From the NCBI GenBank assembly GCA_934309475.1, contig CAKRDK010000006.1:1-64000 (forward strand): 64,000 nucleotides of DNA, in the 5' to 3' direction. This document shows, one piece after another, positions 16,088 through 24,000 of this stretch; within the stretch, counting starts at the first letter, position 1; each line of letters begins with the position of its first letter. Source of the stretch: an uncultured Roseburia sp. GTDB taxonomy: Bacteria > Bacillota > Clostridia > Lachnospirales > Lachnospiraceae. The notes beneath the pieces were generated by a model. The model had not been told where the DNA came from. It saw nothing but the letters and a program-made list of their open reading frames with translations, and ran no database searches. Position numbers and translations under genes: made by a program.

Positions 16088-16142
16088 GTCATATGCCTCC
16101 TGAAAATTCTAAGCATTCCCGCTCTGCTTTCTTCTATTCTTT

Positions 16143-16164
16143 ATTATACCAGAAAATATGTTCG
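16143..16164 (-). promoter_or_regulatory. Polymerase promoter with LexA (SOS) box
   Basis: On the minus strand CGAACATATTTTC (16152-16164) matches the Gram-positive LexA consensus GAAC-N4-GTTC with one mismatch. It overlaps the spacer of an extended -10 promoter TGGTATAAT (-10 at 16143-16148). LexA binding there would block transcription of the polymerase-YolD pair until DNA damage. Confidence 0.6.
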
Positions 16165-16177
16165 ATTACTATTTTTT

Positions 16178-16226
16178 TATAAAAAAACATCCTAACTCCC
16201 TGAATTTTCCAGAAAGTTAAGATGTT
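16178..16226 (-). terminator. Terminator of the tad/kinase operon
   Basis: Stem AACATC-TTAACT paired with AGTTA-GGATGTT around one mismatch, followed on the minus strand by seven T. It lies 78 bp after the last gene of the operon and before the polymerase promoter; a T-run on the plus side makes it possibly bidirectional. Confidence 0.75.
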
Positions 16227-16303
16227 TTTCAGCTTATTTTTCTACATTCTACTTTTTATTTTACAACCTGGAGTGCACTCGAAGTCAAGATTTTTCAATA
16301 ATT

Positions 16304-16741
16304 TTAGATTCTTTCTGCCGTATGTATAATCAGTTCACTCTGTACAATCTCAAATGCAAATCCCGCCTGATTTTCCACCAATAGCGTTGTTTCGTTTGCC
16401 TGATATGCATTTTGTGACGATCCTTTCAACAGTGTCGTCTCATTTCCTCTCCTTGGCAGCTCACGTGTAACTTTTAATGCTCCACTCTTAGTCTGAGGTA
16501 ATTTAGAAGTCGTCTTCCCTCTTCTTGCATGGATTTCTCCTGTCACAACAGGAAGCGCCTCGCCTTTTGAAGTTCCTTCCCCGTATCTTTCCTGCTGCAA
16601 CTTTGCAATACTACGTTTTGCATTTAATCCTGTTATATCTCCAATAACTGTATAAATATGAAAATATATGAAAAGAATCACCGCAATTACTCCGAACATA
16701 ATTGCCCCGGCAATTCCACCGTAAAACATAATCTGATTCAT
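16304..16741 (-). CDS. Small membrane protein with paired ETTLL motifs, last gene of the tad/kinase operon
   Basis: A 145-residue protein of no recognised family. It has one N-terminal membrane helix (about 5-30), then a basic segment (AKRSIAKLQQER), which puts the rest in the cytoplasm. The tail contains two copies of NETTLL (ETTLL at 101-105 and 117-121) in a Gln/Asn/Lys-rich linker, and a beta-like C-terminus. Similar paired ETTVL motifs precede the FHA domain encoded in the same operon. I infer these threonines are kinase targets and FHA ligands, making this a membrane anchor for the FHA protein. It is 27 bp downstream of the kinase gene. Confidence 0.75.
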   Translation of the reverse strand: MNQIMFYGGIAGAIMFGVIAVILFIYFHIYTVIGDITGLNAKRSIAKLQQERYGEGTSKGEALPVVTGEIHARRGKTTSKLPQTKSGALKVTRELPRRGNETTLLKGSSQNAYQANETTLLVENQAGFAFEIVQSELIIHTAERI

Positions 16742-16768
16742 TCCCGTAACCTTACTCTTTCTCTAACT

Positions 16769-18772
16769 CTATCTTCCATGTATGGAAAACAGCGGTTCTA
16801 ATTTCTGCTTCAACTTCTTCCATGTAATATCACTATCTATTCCGGATACCTGCGTACCCTTATCATAAATCTCAAATATCTTGGATACATCCCAGTTCTC
16901 GACATTACTGTCTTTTGCCTGTTCCTGTGCACACAAAAGTTGCAAATAACCAATGTATACTTTTTTATATTCTGTTCCAAATTCAGAAATGGCAGTTTCA
17001 TACTGCGCTTCTGCCTGCTCGATTTTTCCCATTTCTTCGTACATTTTTGCAATATTACACATCATACTGCAACGTGTATCTGCAGCTTCCTCTTTCGAGA
17101 CGATTCCAAGAATTTCATTACAATAAGAAATCGCAGCTTCATAATCACTTTCAGAATCCGTATTTTCCGCTCCTTCTGCTCTAAGCTGATAAGCACTTGC
17201 TAACTGTTTGTCGTATGCAATGCTGTAATCTGTCAGCAGGGTATCATCCTTTATGTTTTCAACTTCTAACAAACCTTTTTCTGTTACCCGTATTGCTTTC
17301 GTTGGCGCTTCCGGAATATCATTTTCATATGTAATATAAATGTCAGCCAATATCTTATAATTCAACAACTTTGACTCTGACACAGCCTGTCCATCATTGT
17401 ATTCTTCAAATGCCTCCAAATCGTTTATAAATTGCTCAAAGTCAACATTCGAGCTGACACTGTTCAACTCACTCAAGGTAGAAGCTATCGTCTTATAATA
17501 ATATGCTTCCGGCACATCATCTTCCTCCAGCATCTGAAAATATTTTAGGCTGCTTTTGTAGTTGTGCAGTTCATCAAAATATGTCAGGGCAACTTCTAAA
17601 ACAACGTCACTGTTTTTCTGAATGTTCTCATAGTTTGAATCGATATAACCTCCAAGACGACTCAGTCCCTCCTGTGCGTCCATATAGTTTACATATAAAC
17701 TGAGTAAATCTAAATATGCCTCCGATTCTGTTCCATCAACCTGCGTAATAGCCTTTACATACGTCTCCGATGCCGCAGTGTAATCACCATTAATCTTGTC
17801 ATTATTTGCCTGTTCAATCAGCGCACGGTAATCCTGCTGAATCGTATTTTGAATTCCACGATATCCGGCTGCACTGATTCCTACAGAAAATAGCATTGCT
17901 GCCACACTTGCTCCCCATAAAGCAAGATGACGGCGTTGTTTTTTCCTATACCCGTTATCTAGCTCCTGATAATGTTCCAATGCATAAATCAATTCTGAAC
18001 ATGACTGATAGCGGTCATTTGGATTAGGTTGCGTACATTTTAACAAAATATTTTCAAGTCCACTCGAAAGTCCAGGATTCCATTCCCGGATTGGCCGCAT
18101 CTCATAAGGCGGTTCGCAGGGATTCATTCCTGTAACAATATGGTAAATCGTCGCACCCAGGCAATAAATATCGGTTCTCGCATCTGTTTTATAAAGCCCA
18201 TGCCCCTGTGCATCTCCAAACTGCTCTGGAGCCGCATATCCTCTTGTACCAAGTGCTGTCGTATCTGCTATATTTTCCACCTTATATTCTTTTGCCGTAC
18301 CAAAATCTATTAACTTCACTCTTCCATCCGGCTGGAGCATAACATTCGAAGGCTTCATATCCCTGTAAATAATGGGCGGATTCATGGAATGTAAGTAGTC
18401 TAAGGCACTCGCAAGCTGTTTTGCCCACTCAATGACTTTTTCCTGTGGCTGTGCGCCCTGTTCTTTCAGAATTTTATCCAGCGCAAGTCCCTGAATGTAA
18501 TCCATTACAACATACACAGTTCCTTCTTTATCCATAATATCCACAATACGTGGAAGCACCGGATGATCCACCTTTTTCAAAATATTAGCTTCACGCTCGA
18601 TTCCTTTCAAAAGAGCTTCCACACTCTGTGTTCCATCATTTTTTAATTCTTTGACAGCCCACTGCTTATTTAAACGGTTGTCCATCGCCACATAGACAAT
18701 ACTCATACCACCCTGGCCTATCTCTTTTAAAATTTCATATTTTCCATCTAAAACCATTCCTACTTTAGACAT
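16769..18772 (-). CDS. Membrane Ser/Thr protein kinase with extracytoplasmic TPR-like region
   Basis: Hanks-type kinase, 667 residues. The kinase domain (about 10-270) shows GQGGMSIVYVA (P-loop), the ATP lysine in WAVKEL (41), IIYRDMKPSN with Asp 138 (Tyr replaces the usual His of HRD), DFG at 156-158, and GTRGYAAPEQ in the activation segment with possible phospho-threonines before it. A single membrane helix (about 283-303) follows; the remaining 360 residues lie outside and form helical repeats resembling TPRs rather than PASTA domains. It is encoded between a PP2C phosphatase and a small ETTLL membrane protein. It is the second kinase of the window, distinct from the PASTA kinase at 40926-43004. 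Confidence 0.92.
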   Translation of the reverse strand: MSKVGMVLDGKYEILKEIGQGGMSIVYVAMDNRLNKQWAVKELKNDGTQSVEALLKGIEREANILKKVDHPVLPRIVDIMDKEGTVYVVMDYIQGLALDKILKEQGAQPQEKVIEWAKQLASALDYLHSMNPPIIYRDMKPSNVMLQPDGRVKLIDFGTAKEYKVENIADTTALGTRGYAAPEQFGDAQGHGLYKTDARTDIYCLGATIYHIVTGMNPCEPPYEMRPIREWNPGLSSGLENILLKCTQPNPNDRYQSCSELIYALEHYQELDNGYRKKQRRHLALWGASVAAMLFSVGISAAGYRGIQNTIQQDYRALIEQANNDKINGDYTAASETYVKAITQVDGTESEAYLDLLSLYVNYMDAQEGLSRLGGYIDSNYENIQKNSDVVLEVALTYFDELHNYKSSLKYFQMLEEDDVPEAYYYKTIASTLSELNSVSSNVDFEQFINDLEAFEEYNDGQAVSESKLLNYKILADIYITYENDIPEAPTKAIRVTEKGLLEVENIKDDTLLTDYSIAYDKQLASAYQLRAEGAENTDSESDYEAAISYCNEILGIVSKEEAADTRCSMMCNIAKMYEEMGKIEQAEAQYETAISEFGTEYKKVYIGYLQLLCAQEQAKDSNVENWDVSKIFEIYDKGTQVSGIDSDITWKKLKQKLEPLFSIHGR

Positions 18773-18792
18773 TGCACTCCTCCAATATGAGA

Positions 18793-19563
18793 TTATTCTG
18801 CATGTATTAATATTGCAGAGATATTGTCTCTTTCCTGACGCACTTTATTTTCTTCTACAAGTCTGGCAAGCCCCGCTTTCATGCTGTTTTCCTCGCCTGC
18901 CACAGATGAATTCAAACACATATAGATTTCATCCGGTGTCACCTCATGTCTAAAGCCATCACAGCAAAGCAGATAGTTCGCTCCCTGTTCAACATTTCCA
19001 CTGAGAAACGCGGGCGCAACATTCGCTGATGCCCCCACACACTGCAATAATACACTCCGTCTTGGGTCTGTTTTTGCCTGCTCCGGCGTAATGACTCCTC
19101 TTGCAATCTCTCTTGCAATAACTGTCTGGTCTTCTGTTATCTGTGTAATTGTATTCCCAATATAATAAGCACGACTGTCTCCAACATGAACAATATAATA
19201 TTTCCCATTTGCAAAAAGCATCGCTGTTATTGTTGTCCCTAACGAAACGCTGCACCGGGAACCATACTGTTTTATCTTCTCATTCTCAGAAACTACAAGT
19301 TCATTCCACTCCCGCCACATGATATCATCTGTCAGGCCTCCTGCCAGTAAACCCGGCAGCCGTTGTTCAAACCACCGGGAAAAGGTGAGGATTACCTCGC
19401 CACTGGCAACCTCACCTTTTTCTAATCCTCCCATGCCGTCACATATAACAGCAAGCAAAACTTCTCCATATAACGTCTTTGCTTTCCTTATTAATAAAGC
19501 ATCCTGATTTGTCTTTTTGGTCGTACCAATATCTGTATGATACGCTGTCCTATATTGATTCAT
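18793..19563 (-). CDS. PP2C-family protein phosphatase of the tad/kinase operon
   Basis: Metal-dependent Ser/Thr phosphatase, 256 residues, cytoplasmic. Motifs in order: TDIGTTKKTNQDALL (about 9-23), CDGMGGLEKGEVAS with the metal Asp (about 41), HVGDSRAYYIG (about 127), TEDQT, a CDGF segment (about 200) and RDNISAILI near the end. It most likely reverses the action of the adjacent kinase, 20 bp downstream. It differs from the second PP2C at 42998-43756, which pairs with the PASTA kinase. Start follows GGAGA. Confidence 0.93.
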   Translation of the reverse strand: MNQYRTAYHTDIGTTKKTNQDALLIRKAKTLYGEVLLAVICDGMGGLEKGEVASGEVILTFSRWFEQRLPGLLAGGLTDDIMWREWNELVVSENEKIKQYGSRCSVSLGTTITAMLFANGKYYIVHVGDSRAYYIGNTITQITEDQTVIAREIARGVITPEQAKTDPRRSVLLQCVGASANVAPAFLSGNVEQGANYLLCCDGFRHEVTPDEIYMCLNSSVAGEENSMKAGLARLVEENKVRQERDNISAILIHAE

Positions 19564-19580
19564 AACTAATCTCCATTATT

Positions 19581-20984
19581 CTAGTAAAGCCAAAATTCAA
19601 AATCCTCATCCGCAAGTTTAAATTTCACACCGTTTTCTAATTGAACTTCAACACCACCCTGGAGTTGTCTTCCATCGAGAAATGTATGATTCAATGAGTT
19701 ATTGTCGCGGATAAAATATGCTCCATTTCGTGTTATGATATCTGCGTGGCTCCTGCTCACTGCCGAATTATCCATAATACAGAAATCTACATAATTTACT
19801 TCTTTTCCAATTCTGAATTCATTCTTATTTATAAATGCTTTCTGGTTATTTTTCTTTCTTAAAATATAAGGTTTTAATTCTGCACCTGTCATATTTGCTG
19901 CAAGAACCGTTGTCTCTGCCGCTGCCTGTGTAAGAACAGTCGTCTCCCCAAAATTCATATTTACTTCCTGCATGACCGGCTGCTGCGGCATCACAGTCTG
20001 CTGTACTGGTGCTGCCGGCTGCTGGGACACTCCAAAATGCTGCGCTGGTGCTGCCGGCTGCTGGGATATTCTAAACTGCTGTGCCGATACTGCGGGCTGC
20101 TGGGACACTCCGTTTTGTGGAGACGATACATTCTCCGCTATCTGTCCCGGAATTGCAAAGCCTCCCTGAAATACCGGCTGTTGTGCCGGTGATTTTCCCT
20201 TTTTCTTATTTTTCTCTTTTTTAACTTTTGGTTCCGGCTCCTTCTTTTTCTTTCCAAACAAGCTGAACTTGTCTTTTTTCTTCGAAGGTTGTGCTCCGGC
20301 AACAGGAGCTGCGGCCGGTTGCTGCGGAACCTGAAATGTTGTCGGTTGCTGTGTGGCATGAAACGCCATAGACTGTGACGCCTCTACCCTTTTGCTTTCC
20401 ACTTTTTCAATTACTGATTCTGCAGCACCTTTCTTTTCCCCTAACTGTTCCTCTAACAGCTTTTTAAAATCAGTCATTGAAAATGGATTCCCATTATTTA
20501 AAAAATTCAAAACGGCTGCAATATAATTTCCATTCTCGTTCTGGTCAAACTGCACATGAAACATGATATTTCTAAAAAATACTGCCAAATCCGTTTCCTC
20601 TGAAATATTTTCTACAGGGAGGACAGCCAGTCCAACCTGTGCTGTCCCCACATTAATGTAGATATATTCCATATCAAGAAGTAATTTTTCTTTCTCAATC
20701 ATATAATCATCCAATTCCAGAATTGCATTGACCAGACTAAGCATTGCATTGATAAAACTGGATTTACTGACTATTCCTGACAGATACTGCTTTAACGTTA
20801 CCTTTGACGAAATATTATACTTAATATAGCGCTCCCGATTATTCTGTGAGAATGTCAAAGGCAGTAATCCTGCAATTTCATTATTCTCAGCCATTCCTTT
20901 TATCAATTCATCCAGAACATCTTTTTCCTCCATTTTCCATACTAAAAAGGTATTAATGCCCTGATTCTCATAGGTAAATTCCAT
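19581..20984 (-). CDS. FHA-domain protein with DUF6382-like N-terminus and ETTVL motifs
   Basis: A 467-residue cytoplasmic phospho-threonine-binding protein. The N-terminal domain (about 1-180) resembles DUF6382. A basic region (KKKDKFSLFGKKKKEPEPK, about 230-260) is followed by a linker with repeated QQPAAPAQ units, then two ETTVL motifs (347-351, 357-361) and a C-terminal FHA domain (about 370-460) with RIGKE, SRSHA and the DNNSLNHTFLDG loop. ETT motifs just before an FHA domain recall GarA/OdhI, where kinase phosphorylation makes the tail fold back on the FHA domain. ATG at 20984 follows AGAGGA; the ORF opens 6 bp earlier with TTG. It probably links the kinase to a target. Confidence 0.9.
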   Translation of the reverse strand: MEFTYENQGINTFLVWKMEEKDVLDELIKGMAENNEIAGLLPLTFSQNNRERYIKYNISSKVTLKQYLSGIVSKSSFINAMLSLVNAILELDDYMIEKEKLLLDMEYIYINVGTAQVGLAVLPVENISEETDLAVFFRNIMFHVQFDQNENGNYIAAVLNFLNNGNPFSMTDFKKLLEEQLGEKKGAAESVIEKVESKRVEASQSMAFHATQQPTTFQVPQQPAAAPVAGAQPSKKKDKFSLFGKKKKEPEPKVKKEKNKKKGKSPAQQPVFQGGFAIPGQIAENVSSPQNGVSQQPAVSAQQFRISQQPAAPAQHFGVSQQPAAPVQQTVMPQQPVMQEVNMNFGETTVLTQAAAETTVLAANMTGAELKPYILRKKNNQKAFINKNEFRIGKEVNYVDFCIMDNSAVSRSHADIITRNGAYFIRDNNSLNHTFLDGRQLQGGVEVQLENGVKFKLADEDFEFWLY

Positions 20985-21008
20985 TTTCAATTCCTCTTCT
21001 CTTTATTT

Positions 21009-24000
21009 CTATCGAGTCCGCTTCCTCTTTCTTACGTGCATTGCATAACCACCTGCTCCGACAGCACCTCCCATACACACAACCGAAGCAACAAATACCG
21101 GCTTATAATCAAACCATTTTCTAAACAATGATTTATCCGCTATCATGATATGAATTGTCTGTGCCGTTTCATTTCCTGCAAAATCAACTGCCTTCACTTC
21201 AATGTCATAGGCTCCTGTCTTAGTCAGTCTTCCCGAATAAGTATTGTTTTCTTCATCGAAGGACTGCGCTTCTCCTCCAACTGAAATGCCCTGCATAATA
21301 TCATCATGCTCCGACAATGACACGGTGTATTCCACATTATCGTAACTTACCATACCATCTTCTGCTCCTGTTATAACTACAACCGGTGCTGTATTGTCCA
21401 CGATAAATTCTGCCGATGCATATGCAGTATGTCCTACTTCATCTGTCACATCCATTTTGAACACATATTTTCCTTCCTCTGTGACCACCGTTACTCCATC
21501 ATATTCCTCACCATTTAATGTCATATCATAGGTCGGTACCGTCACATCTTCTACCATATCCTCTATACTGTGCTCTAAGCTGAACTTCTGGTAATACTTT
21601 CCATCTATTTCATCTACATACCGGATAACCGGGTTGGTTGTATCTACTGTCACGGTCTTCTTCACAGTCGACTCATTACCTGCTTTATCGGTTGCCGTCA
21701 ATGTCGAAGTATAAATTCCATCTTCGCTAAAATTATAAGTCAAACTGGATTCTTTTCCTGAACTGTTGAAAGTTCCGACTGAAACATCTGAAACATTTCC
21801 TGCGGCATCCTCTCTCGTAACATCAATACTGACATTATCTGTATCGAAATAGGACTCTGTCACAGCATATGTAAGTGAAATTTCATTTCCACTGATATAA
21901 TAATCATCTGCTCCACCAATCGAAACCTCAGGTGCTGTCATATCTACCGTAAAGCCAAGCTGCTGTGATACTGCTGCATTTCCTGCCGCATCCTGTGCGG
22001 ATACCTCAATCAGATATGTTCCATCTTCATTAAAGTCCATACTCATCTCGCTGACTTTTCCTGTATTTTTCCAGGTTCCTGCATTGTAGCTTCCTGTTGC
22101 ACCATCTAATGTCTTCGTGACCGTAACGGTTACTTCATCATTTTCATAATAGGATTCCACAATATTAAGGTTTGCTGTCACTCCTGATGCACTATAGCTG
22201 CCTTCTTCCACACCATTTAACGTAATGACCGGTGCTGTCTTATCCACTGTAAAAGTAATCTGTTTTGTCTCTGCCACATTCCCTGCTGCATCCACAGCAC
22301 TGACTGTTACCACATACGTTCCATCTTCGCTGAATGCATATGTCTGCCCGCTGGCAACCTTATCTGATGTAAATCCAGCAAGTGGGTAATTCTCTGTCAC
22401 TCCATCTAACGTTCTTGTTGCTGTAACCGTCACATTATCATAATTATAAATTGCTTCCTGTACTTCCACATTCAGATTCTGTGTCTGGGACGAAAAACTT
22501 CCTGCTTCCACTCCACTCAAACTTATAACCGGTGCGGTTTTATCAATATACACGTGCTCTGTCTGACTGCTTTCATTTCCTGCATTGTCCACAACAGAAA
22601 CATCCAATGTATATCCTGCCGCATCTACAGCCTCCGCATCTGCTACAATATCCGCCTGATCCATGCAGGTCATGTCAGAACCTGCTGTAAAATCCTTCTC
22701 ATACACAACATTACCGTTTAACGTGTATGTTACTTTTCTTAAACCGGATTCTGTATCCTGTGTAATGACATGGAATGACACATTCTTATTCTGCCATGCA
22801 TTGTTATCAGCTGATGCATGAATTGTAATTTCTGCACCAATATTTTCATAGACAACTCCATCTGATGTCATAGTCTCCGTCTGGTTGCCCGCCTTATCCA
22901 CCGCATATGCACTTACGGTTCCCTTAAATCCTGCCGGTAATGTAAATGTTGTCTCCTTTTTGCCAACCGATACTTTTTTACTCTCCACGCCATTTTCAGT
23001 TGTCCAGTACGTTAACTTATCTAATCCGGATAAATTATCTCCTTTTGTAGTAACCGTTACTTTCACTTCTTCCCGAAAGAAATGGCGGAATGTCAAAAAG
23101 TTCAATATATGTGCAGCCGTTGATGTATTCACTGTTTCAAATGAAATTTCCGGTGCCTGTGGTGCTGTGACATCAATATTGTATGTATTACTACTATGTG
23201 CACTTTCATTTCCTGCATCATCTCTTGTGTAATATTCCATTGTCCAGCGTCCATCACCTGACACAGTGTATGTCATACCTTCTAATGTCCCATTCTGCAT
23301 CACGGTTCCATCTTTACTAAGAATGTAATATGCTGTCACAGGACTGCCGCCATCATTTCCGTTTCCGATTGCATTTTTATCTACCTTCAGTTTCAATTTT
23401 GCCGCATTTCCAAGCTGTTTATTGTTATACCAGCCATTTTTATTGGTGGTCTTACCAGTATGAAACGCTATATTAGAAGGTGTCACCGTATCCTCATTCA
23501 CCTTTTCCACTGCAGACACTGTTTCAATTCCTGAACCTGATACCGCCTTAAACTGAACCTTATAGGATACTGTATTCACGCCTAATCCTTCTATCAGCGT
23601 CTGACTTAACGTAATACTTTTTCCTGAAATGCTCTTCCAGTCAGACCACTCAGACATCTGCCCTGTCTTATACCGGTAACTGTAAGCTAATGCAGACAAC
23701 TGATTTCCCTGATCTGACAAATGATATGTCACATCATTATTATACCAGCCAAGCTGATTCGGCAGATGTGATTTTGTAACCTGTATCTCCGGACTCTGAT
23801 TATCAACTTTGATTGTAAACGTTTTCTTCTTCTCATTCCCTGCTGCGTCTTTAGCTACGAATGTAATTGTATGTGTACCATTTGGCACTTCAAATGTCTC
23901 CGCACTGTCTGTCCAAACGCCATCTATCATAGCTGTATATGTAATCGGCGAGCCTTCATCCTGTCCTGATTTCAACAATACAACCGGACAATTATTAGCA

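Noticed and set aside
19972..20110. Repeated QQPAAPAQ stretch in the FHA gene as a CRISPR or DNA repeat array
   Set aside because: The repeat is protein-coding, in frame, short and imperfect; it is a flexible Pro/Gln/Ala linker.
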